Assembly: GCA_046706145.1 (NCBI GenBank)
Contig: JBJKPP010000284.1
Span: 1-8,852, forward strand
DNA from: JBJKPP01 sp046706145
Lineage (GTDB): Bacteria; Bacteroidota; Ignavibacteria; Ignavibacteriales; Ignavibacteriaceae
Length of the DNA stretch: 8,852 bases
Reading direction: 5' to 3'
The translations under genes were made by a program, and so were the position numbers. A model generated the notes under the pieces. It worked only from the letters and a program-made list of their open reading frames with translations. It was not told the DNA's origin and did no database searches. Below are positions 1 through 6,496 of this stretch, in pieces. Numbering within the stretch: the first letter of the stretch is position 1; each line of letters opens with the position of its first letter.

Positions 1-1212
1 TTCCCACACAGGCAACAGCCCTGTATGACGGTAATGTGCCAGCATAGAATTAATAAAATCGCTGACCCTATTTCTTTGAATTATAGTAAGTAGAGGATGT
101 TCAGCCCTAAAAGTATCCCATAGCGAAAAGACTGTGTATTGAGTGTAACCTTTCGCCTTATGGACTAAACTGTCCGCTCCTTTATAGTTGCCGTTAAGAT
201 CACTAAAAATATTTGGGGTAATAAGAGTATGGTATAACGCTGTGTAGAAGATTTCTTTTAGCTGTTTGTCATCGGTTTGAATTTTTATCTTACTTAGTTG
301 AGCCTGCCAAACCTTTGCAGCATCGTTCTTAACTTTCTCGAAGTCCCATCCAGGTATGTCCGAATTCAAATCTTTCATCGCTCCTTCAATATTTGCAGAT
401 GAAAGTCCAACTTTTACCAGCACCTGATCATTTTTTTGAGTATCGAATTTGAAAATTCCTTTTAGGTCAATCCCTTTAGCGCTTTTTTGATCTCTCACTA
501 ATTTATTATTCAAACTAAATAAACTGCTTGTGAAAGGTTGAGAAAATTTTGCAGCAAAATAAACTCTTTGATCCTTTGCCCAGCCTGAGGACATTCGATA
601 TCCTACGATTGTATTATCATTAATAATTTTTATGTATGCATCTGTAGTATGATCCCAATTGATGTGAAAGTTTAAGTTCAATACAATCACTGCATCTTTA
701 GTTTTTGGAAAAGTGTATTTCTGAAACCCTGCACGTTTTGAAGCAGTCATTTCTGCCTTAATACCAAAGGTTTTTAGCAATACAGAATAGTAACCCGGCG
801 AAGCAACTTCATCTTTATGTGAAAAGAAGGAGCAAAGTCTGTTTAATTTTGCGGTATCAGCATCAGAATTAACAGATAAAACTGCTGGCATAGACGAGAT
901 ATCACACAAATCTCCTATACCTGTACCGCTGAGGTGAGTATGACTAAATCCGACTATTACGCTGTCGGAATAATTGTAGCCGGAACACCAATCCCAGCCT
1001 GCAGTTCCATTATCAGGACTAAGCTGAACCATCCCGAAAGGTACAGTTGCACCAGGATAAGTGTGGCCATGCGCCGCCGTTCCGATAAAAACATTTACAT
1101 AGTCATTGGGGTATAATTTACTATTATTTGTCTGGGCAGAAACATGAAGTGTAAAAAATAGAATTAATAAAATTGAAATGTTTCTTAATGCTTTAATCAT
1201 AGTTTTGTTCAT
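1..1212 (-). CDS. GH92 family alpha-mannosidase, secreted, 3' end beyond window
   Basis: Seen: an uninterrupted minus-strand frame of 404 codons from an ATG at 1212 to the left edge with no stop, so the C-terminal part is missing. Residues 1-26 form a Sec signal peptide (hydrophobic run around 13-24, cleavage probably after VSA before Q27). GH92 N-domain hallmarks follow: VNVFIGT (39-45), GHTYPGATVPFGM (49-61), QLSPD (63-67) and GFSHTHLSGTG (88-98). The linker into the catalytic domain carries FSLWDTFRAEHPL (362-374), and the frame leaves the window at GLLPVWE. Family knowledge: GH92 enzymes are calcium-dependent, inverting exo-alpha-mannosidases acting on 1,2-, 1,3- or 1,4-linkages, usually about 700-780 residues. 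Linkage specificity depends on catalytic-domain residues outside the window, so it cannot be assigned. Start: a second in-frame ATG lies at 1200. I prefer 1212 because GAG sits 7 nt before it, but both give a usable signal peptide. It lies 36 bp downstream of GH125, probably in the same transcript. Confidence 0.93.
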   Translation of the reverse strand, partial: MNKTMIKALRNISILLILFFTLHVSAQTNNSKLYPNDYVNVFIGTAAHGHTYPGATVPFGMVQLSPDNGTAGWDWCSGYNYSDSVIVGFSHTHLSGTGIGDLCDISSMPAVLSVNSDADTAKLNRLCSFFSHKDEVASPGYYSVLLKTFGIKAEMTASKRAGFQKYTFPKTKDAVIVLNLNFHINWDHTTDAYIKIINDNTIVGYRMSSGWAKDQRVYFAAKFSQPFTSSLFSLNNKLVRDQKSAKGIDLKGIFKFDTQKNDQVLVKVGLSSANIEGAMKDLNSDIPGWDFEKVKNDAAKVWQAQLSKIKIQTDDKQLKEIFYTALYHTLITPNIFSDLNGNYKGADSLVHKAKGYTQYTVFSLWDTFRAEHPLLTIIQRNRVSDFINSMLAHYRHTGLLPVWE

Positions 1213-1248
1213 AATAATTCTCGTGTGAAAATGAATTAGTTTAGTAAT

Positions 1249-2676
1249 TTATAAGTTTAGCAATTGTGGTTTTTCATTGTAGAGTTTCAGAATTAATTCT
1301 CCGAATAATGTATTTGCCCATGCAAACCATTTGCGTGTGAAGTCGGCAGGGTTATTCATATTAAAAGACTCATGCATGAATCCTGTTCCGGCATTGCTTT
1401 TTACAAGCATGTTCAAGCACTCGGAAATTTCATTGTTGTCATCGCTTGTAAAAGCCCTAATCATAATGCCGATCGGCCAGATTTTGTCTAGCCCGGTGTG
1501 GGGACTTCCAACCCCTTCTGCTGCGGTGCCTTTAAAGAAATATGGATTAGAGCTGCTCAAAACAAAGTGTCGTGTATTTTTATAAATTGTATCTTTGGCA
1601 GGTACACAATCTAAATAGGGAAGAGATAAAAGGCTCGGTACATTTGCGTCGTCCATAAAAAGCCTATTCCCAAAACCATCAACTTCGTAAGGGAAAATAT
1701 CACCAAAATCCAGATGATGAATAATTGCGAACTGCTGTAAAGCTTCTTCTACTTCGTTTGCCAGACTATTACAATCTTCAGAAAAAGTTTTGTCATTTTT
1801 TATTTTTACAGACATTTCCGATAGTTGTCTTAAAGATTTCACTGCAAAATAATTTGAAGGAACAAGGAAGGGATATATCGTTGCATCATCGGAAGGACGA
1901 AACATGGAACAAATTAATCCTACAGGTTTTATAGGGTTTCCGTAACCACCGCCGGGTAATGTATCAGTCGGATTTGGGGTTATGCGTTCAAATTTATACG
2001 GACCATGTCCGTTCTTACGCTGCTGCTGTCTAAAGGTCTTTACAACTAGTTTCATTGCATCGAGCCATTTAGCATCAAAAGGAGAAGTATCTCCTGTTGT
2101 TTTCCAGTATTCGTGCGCTAAACGAATAGGATAGCATAAAGAATCAATTTCCCACTTGCGTTCATGGAGCTGTGGTTTCATCGTAGTTAAATCTTTGTCC
2201 CATTCACTTCCCGTTGGGCCGTAATTAAATGCGTTTGCGTAAGGATCGATAAGAATGCATTTTGTCTGCCTGTTTATAACGCCTGCAATTAGTTTTTTTA
2301 ATTTTTCATCGTCCTTTATTAAAGGAAGATATGGCCAAACCTGTGCGCTGGAATCTCTGAGCCACATTGCATTTATATCGCCTGTAATTACAAATGTATC
2401 CGGTCTGCCATTCAATATTTGATATTTAACAGTTGTATCAAGCGTGTTGGGGAAACAATTTTCGAAAAGCCACGAGATTTCCTTATTACTTACATTATTT
2501 TTGATCTCAGCAATTTTAGCTTCAACAGCCTGACTGGTAAATTTACGTTTATCCAGAGGTGGTCTTTTGCTTTGATAATCCTCTAAAGCAAAGATTGGCT
2601 CCATATTAATTTTGCTTATGGAAAGACCGGCAAGTGCTAGTCCGCTTGTTTTTATGAAATCTCTGCGTGATGGCAT
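1249..2676 (-). CDS. GH125 exo-alpha-1,6-mannosidase, Tat-exported
   Basis: A 475-residue protein, about the usual size for GH125 (formerly DUF1237) plus a signal peptide. Seen: the N-terminus carries a twin-arginine motif, SRRDFIK at residues 3-9, followed by a hydrophobic stretch (11-20), so export in folded form by the Tat system is likely. Family motifs run in order: TGDINAMWLRDSSAQVWPY (98-116), NAFNYGP (148-154), MFRPSDDATIYPFLVPSNYF (258-277), GTAAEGVGSPHTG (383-395) and MHESFN followed by RKWFAWANTLFGE (434-460). Family knowledge: GH125 enzymes are metal-independent, inverting alpha-1,6-mannosidases using an Asp acid and a Glu base. By motif, the acid is probably D263 or D264 and the base E436, and all are present. 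The only sensible start is the ATG at 2676, with a weak GGA 7 nt upstream. It sits between a large glycosidase upstream and GH92 downstream, which fits stepwise removal of alpha-mannose from a branched glycan (inference). Confidence 0.95.
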   Translation of the reverse strand: MPSRRDFIKTSGLALAGLSISKINMEPIFALEDYQSKRPPLDKRKFTSQAVEAKIAEIKNNVSNKEISWLFENCFPNTLDTTVKYQILNGRPDTFVITGDINAMWLRDSSAQVWPYLPLIKDDEKLKKLIAGVINRQTKCILIDPYANAFNYGPTGSEWDKDLTTMKPQLHERKWEIDSLCYPIRLAHEYWKTTGDTSPFDAKWLDAMKLVVKTFRQQQRKNGHGPYKFERITPNPTDTLPGGGYGNPIKPVGLICSMFRPSDDATIYPFLVPSNYFAVKSLRQLSEMSVKIKNDKTFSEDCNSLANEVEEALQQFAIIHHLDFGDIFPYEVDGFGNRLFMDDANVPSLLSLPYLDCVPAKDTIYKNTRHFVLSSSNPYFFKGTAAEGVGSPHTGLDKIWPIGIMIRAFTSDDNNEISECLNMLVKSNAGTGFMHESFNMNNPADFTRKWFAWANTLFGELILKLYNEKPQLLNL

Positions 2677-2735
2677 TTTTTATTCCGTAAAGTTTGTATA
2701 AAGTTGATTCTAATTGTAGTAACCCGAAAATCTAC

Positions 2736-2829
2736 CTTGTCATTTCGATCCCGGCCTGTCGGGAGAGAAATCTCATGTTTAAACCAATTAGTGAGATTTC
2801 TCAGTCGCTCCGCTCTTTCGAAATGACAC
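2736..2829. repeat. Palindromic intergenic repeat with cruciform layout
   Basis: Seen: outer arms TGTCATTTCGA (2738-2748) and TCGAAATGACA (2818-2828) are perfect 11-bp inverted repeats. Inside them are a small left hairpin, TCCCG (2749-2753) with CGGGA (2760-2764), then a second perfect 11-bp pair, GAGAAATCTCA (2765-2775) with TGAGATTTCTC (2792-2802). The 16-nt loop of the inner pair contains the 8-bp palindrome GTTTAAAC (2777-2784). Both sides are flanked by ATCTAC (2730-2735 and 2830-2835), a possible target duplication. The element fills much of the 208-bp gap between the large glycosidase and GH125, and would fold into a strong hairpin in their shared transcript. There it could protect the upstream message or attenuate the downstream genes (inference). 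No coding capacity of its own. Confidence 0.85.
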
Positions 2830-2884
2830 ATCTACTTTTGGGTCGCCTCATGACATACCATAAAATTACCATACTACCTATATC

Positions 2885-5800
2885 CTATTTTATTAAAGAC
2901 ACTGTCTTTCCATTAGTCTCTAACATTATCTTACCGGTGTTACGTTCTGCGATTAGCATTCTTGTCCTTCCTGCTGGAACCGGAATCCTTACAAGATGAT
3001 TATCGAAATAAACTTTCCTTTCACAATTAGACGCAGTCTCATTAATACAAATTACAAAGGCATATTTGTCTGTGTCCAAAACTCTGACTGTAACCGGAAT
3101 ATCTGAATAATGAGCGTCTATACCCGAATATCTTAGCACCGAATTAAATAGCGCAATAAGAGGGCCCTCTTCATTAGCATATCCTAAAGGTAATGGTTCG
3201 TGAAGAATGTTGCCTTTTAAAATATCAAGAGTTGGCGAATCATTTTTCCGTAAATATTCAATTTTTCCGGCGTCAAATGTCACGTAAGAAAATTGTCCAC
3301 TGTTAGAGAGACTCCAGTTTGTTTTTTCATAATGACTAACAGGAGCACTTTCACAATTTTCATTAAGATGTTTTATTGCATCTGTAATTTTTCCGTATTC
3401 ATTCCCATCCAGGGCACCGGTTATTAGTACTTTTGTTCCTCTTTGTGATGCTTTATAAATTTGAACTGCCGCAGAATCATCAAGCATTTCAGGATCAGGC
3501 AGTATAATTAGTTTTGCACCTTCCAATCTTTCTTTTGTTAAATCATATTCTGATAACATTGTTGGAACAACTCCAAAATTATCTGCAAGAATCCGAATCA
3601 TCTTTTGCACATCGTCCATTGGATTTTGTCTGGCCGAGAATAATTTAGAGTAGGGGATTACAAGAATTACAGAATCTTTCTTAAAATCATTGAGGTATTT
3701 CTCAGCTTCTTTGAAAAAATGTGCATATTTAATTAAAGCTTCAATCTCGGGTTTGGCAGTTCCGTCTGGACGGAAGAATCCTATAACAGATTCATTATCG
3801 TTTGGCTGGTATGGATTAATATTCCATGCCCATTCAAGCACGCCGGCACCTCTTCCTGCAAAAGCATAAGCAAATTTTCTTTCCAGAAGTTTAGCTGCAC
3901 TAAGAGGCGAATACCATGGTTCTCCGTCTATATTTTCATAACGCATTATACCTGTTTCCGAAACTAGATTTGGCTCTTCAGGAACTTTTGTGGAAACTAC
4001 ATCCCAAAGAAGATTATCATTAAACCACCAATCATGAATTGATGTGAAATCGACTGACTTGTAATGAAATTGTTGTGCAGGTCTTGTCATAGTTCCGCCT
4101 TCGTCTTGACCTAGCGTAACGAGTTCATTGCCTCCTACAGTTTTTATTGTTTTGGTTAGTTCTGCTGCCCAATCTGCTACGACCTTTTGTGTGAAGAGTT
4201 CGAAGTCCAGGCCTTTCCTTGGATGAAGGTCTTGTCTCATTCTAGCGTAAGTTAGGTCTTCTGCTGAAGGAACAGAGTAAATGTTTCCGTTTGCATCACG
4301 CCAGTCATCCAATAATTCATCTTTATCTGAGTCGTGGCGTTTCTCAATAAATTCTTTCCAGGCTTCTGCTTCGTATTTATCGTTAATGGGCAGATTGTGC
4401 CAAATTTGATCGGGCAGAGAATATGATGGTTCATTTATTAGATCATAAGTAATCCACCCGACGTTTTTATACCTAGATGCAATCAGCGTAATAAAAGATT
4501 TTTGCCATAATAATGCACGGGGATCAAGGTACGGGTTGCTTCCACCATTAAGCGGAGGACTAAACGCAAAAATATTAAAACAAACTATGATGTTATGCTT
4601 CGCTGCTGTTTGAACAAAGGCATCAATTGATCTCAAAACACTTTCATCGATTGCACCCGGGTCAAGCATCATGCGTGACCACGCGGTCCAAATTCCAGTC
4701 CGAATGAAGTTTACACCAAGCTTTTCCATCTCTGCAAAATCTTTGTTCCAGATATAAGGATTAGGCTCAATCAAAAATTTTCTATCTACATCCGAAGCCA
4801 TGTAAGTTGTGCCAACGATGGGGAAGATTTTCCCATTTTTTCTAATCCAATCTTTTGAAACACTAAGCTTGGGCCCGGATTTGATTAAAGATTCATCCCA
4901 AACCCAAAATCCTGTTTTTATAGAGTTTGGCTGCCAGCCTACGTTTGGGACTTTTACGGTCACTGTGTATAAGCCTGGTTCGAGATTTTTACTAACGTTA
5001 ATAGGTACTTCAGATGTTTTGAAGTTAGCATATCCTTTTAGTTCAAAAGTGCTTTTGAAAACCTGTTGTCCCGAAGTACTTGTGACTGTAAGTTGTGCAG
5101 GAACAGAAGATTCTTGATTTGCCTTTTCTCCAGGTCTAAATAAATTAATTCTAATAACCGGAGTTTCTGTTTGCTTAACGGAGGCATCTATAGGATTTGC
5201 CTGCAGCATTACTGATTTTTCGTTGGCTAATTCAACACATCTCTTAATTATATCTCCCGATATTTTTGCATCGGATGGTTCAAGAATCCACCGGGCGCCT
5301 GCTTCGCTCCCCTGAAGTCTATCGATTTCCAGCAGAGGACAGGCAATAGGTAAGTCATTGGAATTCACAATGTGAACCAACGGTCTTAATACTGCATCCA
5401 TCGGTCCCGAACTTCCATCTGTTCCCGGATAATATGCTTTTGTTGTGAATCGTACAATTAATTCAAATACTTTTGAAGGCATTGGAAATTCCGAAGCATC
5501 AAATTCCGATTTATTAACGCTGACAACTTTGGCTCCTTCGGAATAAAATTTAGATGAACTAAGCGCCACCGTGTCGGCAGGGCCAATTAAAAGCAAATGT
5601 GCATATGTCGATTGGGGAGTTCCAAGAATCCATTTCCCGGGAGTTTGCCACATTACCGGCTGGTGAAACGGATAACCACCAAAAACAATTAGGTTACCAC
5701 CATTTTGAATGAATGAGTAAATAGCATCCCACGCATCTACAGGGAAAGCGCTTCCATATGGTAGAATTAATGTCGAATAATTTTGAACAGTTAATTTCTT

Positions 5801-6040
5801 ATTGATAGATTCAACATTATCCAAATAGTCAACGTTGAAATTGCTTAAGCTTTTCTTAAGAACAGTTTGGTCAATTGCGGGTGCATTAACAGTGGGGAAA
5901 TCTTTAGCAAGAAAACATGCTATTGTTTTTTGCTTTCCTTCATTTCCCGCTTTATTTGAAATTGCATAGCTTGACGCTTGAAAAAGACCTATTAACAGAA
6001 GGCTCAGGCAAAAGGATTTCAGAAGTAGTTTATGTTTCAT
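2885..6040 (-). CDS. Large secreted multidomain glycoside hydrolase, GH5/GH42-like barrel
   Basis: A 1051-residue protein counted from the ATG at 6040. Seen: signal peptide at 1-26 (lysine-rich start, hydrophobic core, SSYA end). Residues about 38-130 look like a Rossmann-type glutamine-amidotransferase-like domain (LILPYGS, GGNLIVFGG). A beta-sandwich linker spans about 295-385. A TIM barrel (about 395-775) contains NFIRTGIW, YDLINEPS with E537 as probable acid/base, HDWW (669-672) and VSETG with E695 as probable nucleophile. A second alpha/beta domain (about 788-880: VILVIPYSKLF, KLIILPDPEMLDD, GTKVLITG) resembles the trimerisation domain of GH42 beta-galactosidases, and a small beta-domain closes the chain. 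Two Glu in these contexts mean a retaining clan GH-A enzyme (family inference). Substrate is unknown. Beside GH125 and GH92, a beta-mannosidase or other step on a mannose-rich glycan is possible. An in-frame ATG at 6076 would add 12 residues, but 6040 gives a normal signal peptide. Neither start has a clear Shine-Dalgarno. Confidence 0.85.
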   Translation of the reverse strand: MKHKLLLKSFCLSLLLIGLFQASSYAISNKAGNEGKQKTIACFLAKDFPTVNAPAIDQTVLKKSLSNFNVDYLDNVESINKKLTVQNYSTLILPYGSAFPVDAWDAIYSFIQNGGNLIVFGGYPFHQPVMWQTPGKWILGTPQSTYAHLLLIGPADTVALSSSKFYSEGAKVVSVNKSEFDASEFPMPSKVFELIVRFTTKAYYPGTDGSSGPMDAVLRPLVHIVNSNDLPIACPLLEIDRLQGSEAGARWILEPSDAKISGDIIKRCVELANEKSVMLQANPIDASVKQTETPVIRINLFRPGEKANQESSVPAQLTVTSTSGQQVFKSTFELKGYANFKTSEVPINVSKNLEPGLYTVTVKVPNVGWQPNSIKTGFWVWDESLIKSGPKLSVSKDWIRKNGKIFPIVGTTYMASDVDRKFLIEPNPYIWNKDFAEMEKLGVNFIRTGIWTAWSRMMLDPGAIDESVLRSIDAFVQTAAKHNIIVCFNIFAFSPPLNGGSNPYLDPRALLWQKSFITLIASRYKNVGWITYDLINEPSYSLPDQIWHNLPINDKYEAEAWKEFIEKRHDSDKDELLDDWRDANGNIYSVPSAEDLTYARMRQDLHPRKGLDFELFTQKVVADWAAELTKTIKTVGGNELVTLGQDEGGTMTRPAQQFHYKSVDFTSIHDWWFNDNLLWDVVSTKVPEEPNLVSETGIMRYENIDGEPWYSPLSAAKLLERKFAYAFAGRGAGVLEWAWNINPYQPNDNESVIGFFRPDGTAKPEIEALIKYAHFFKEAEKYLNDFKKDSVILVIPYSKLFSARQNPMDDVQKMIRILADNFGVVPTMLSEYDLTKERLEGAKLIILPDPEMLDDSAAVQIYKASQRGTKVLITGALDGNEYGKITDAIKHLNENCESAPVSHYEKTNWSLSNSGQFSYVTFDAGKIEYLRKNDSPTLDILKGNILHEPLPLGYANEEGPLIALFNSVLRYSGIDAHYSDIPVTVRVLDTDKYAFVICINETASNCERKVYFDNHLVRIPVPAGRTRMLIAERNTGKIMLETNGKTVSLIK

Positions 6041-6202
6041 AATATTAACGAAGTTGGATTGCGGAGGATTATACATATTAAGAGTTTTATTTTGTGATAA
6101 AAATTATGTTTTTCTTCAATTGATTTGAGTCAGAGAGCATTGGAATTTTTTGTTTCATAATATAATGAAATTGAAGATTATATTTTGAAATCCGGCTTAA
6201 TG

Positions 6203-6370
6203 GTAGTGGGCTAATTTCATTTGGAAAATATAGATCAACTTGCCATTCTGAACCTGCCTGCCGCAGGCAAGTTCAATTCAGAATCTACAGTTAAACTAGC
6301 AGATCCCGAATCAAGCCCGCCTGCCGGACGGGCAGGTTCGGGATGACAAGTTATGAAATTAGCCCACTAC
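6203..6370. mobile_element. MITE-like nested inverted repeat (168 bp)
   Basis: Seen: the ends are perfect 18-bp inverted repeats, GTAGTGGGCTAATTTCAT at 6203-6220 and its reverse complement at 6353-6370. A 7-bp direct repeat, CTTAATG, abuts the left end (6196-6202) and recurs 4 nt beyond the right end (6375-6381), which resembles an imperfect target duplication. The interior (6238-6351) is a second palindromic element listed separately. Left and right halves are asymmetric: 17 nt (6221-6237) separate the outer and inner arms on the left but only one base (6352) on the right. No transposase is encoded, so if mobile it would depend on one elsewhere. The mobility claim is an inference from structure alone. 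Confidence 0.6.
6238..6351. repeat. Inner cruciform repeat with two GC-rich hairpins
   Basis: Seen: outer arms ACTTGCCAT (6238-6246) and ATGACAAGT (6343-6351) pair at 8 of 9 positions. The left hairpin is ATTCTGAA (6245-6252) with TTCAGAAT (6277-6284), containing TGCCTG (6255-6260) paired with CAGGCA (6264-6269). The right hairpin is ATCCCGAA (6303-6310) with TTCGGGAT (6337-6344), containing CCTGCC (6320-6325) paired with GGCAGG (6331-6336). Between the hairpins lies AGTTAAACT (6289-6297). The plan, with TTGTCAT-type ends, two side hairpins and a TTAAAC palindrome in the centre, matches the repeat at 2736-2829, so I read them as two members of one REP-like family. Its GC-rich stems stand out from AT-rich surroundings. 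Confidence 0.8.
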
Positions 6371-6496
6371 TGGACTTAATGCCTCAGGCAGGTTTAACTT
6401 TGTTCTCGTTATTCATAAGTTACATATATTATTTTACATTTTTCTACAAGCTAAACACATATCTTAAATTATCAGCAATAATTGCAGAATTACATC

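Larger units (their letters stand above)
6041..6496. other. Divergent intergenic region
   Basis: A 456-bp gap between the minus-strand glycosidase operon and the plus-strand GHL10 gene, so it must carry the promoters of both. Most of its centre is the nested palindrome at 6203-6370. Left of that is an AT-rich dyad, TTTCAT (6153-6158) and ATGAAA (6165-6170) around a 6-nt AATATA centre, which could be an operator or chance in AT-rich DNA. Right of it, TAACTTTG at 6395-6402 matches the TAnnTTTG -7 element of Bacteroidota promoters, but I see no good TTTG partner at the expected upstream distance. I cannot place either transcription start with confidence. Confidence 0.5.

Noticed and set aside
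934..1116. Plus-strand open frame opposite the GH92 gene
   Set aside because: The minus strand here encodes the conserved GHTYPGATVPFGM and QLSPD motifs. The plus-strand frame is an antisense shadow without recognisable features.
1331..1934. Two plus-strand open frames opposite GH125
   Set aside because: They lie entirely inside a gene with strong family motifs on the other strand and look like no known protein.
2694..2999. Plus-strand open frame of about 100 codons across the intergenic repeat
   Set aside because: It is made of the palindromic repeat plus antisense of the large glycosidase's C-terminus, and has no ribosome site or protein-like composition.
4252..5117. Open frames inside the large glycosidase (minus 4252-4434, plus 4809-5117)
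   Set aside because: Both overlap the intact barrel or linker coding sequence in another frame and show no motifs.
6041..6076. Earlier ATG at 6076 for the large glycosidase
   Set aside because: It would put 12 polar residues before a well-formed signal peptide starting at 6040, and it has no better ribosome site. Kept only as an alternative.
2736..6370. CRISPR array or tRNA hidden in the intergenic repeats
   Set aside because: The repeats are inverted rather than evenly spaced direct repeats with unique spacers, and the cloverleaf-like pairing lacks T-loop, D-loop and CCA features of a tRNA.
6482..6496. TTG start for the GHL10 gene
   Set aside because: The ATG at 6497 begins exactly with the lysine-rich start of a signal peptide. 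The TTG lacks a Shine-Dalgarno.
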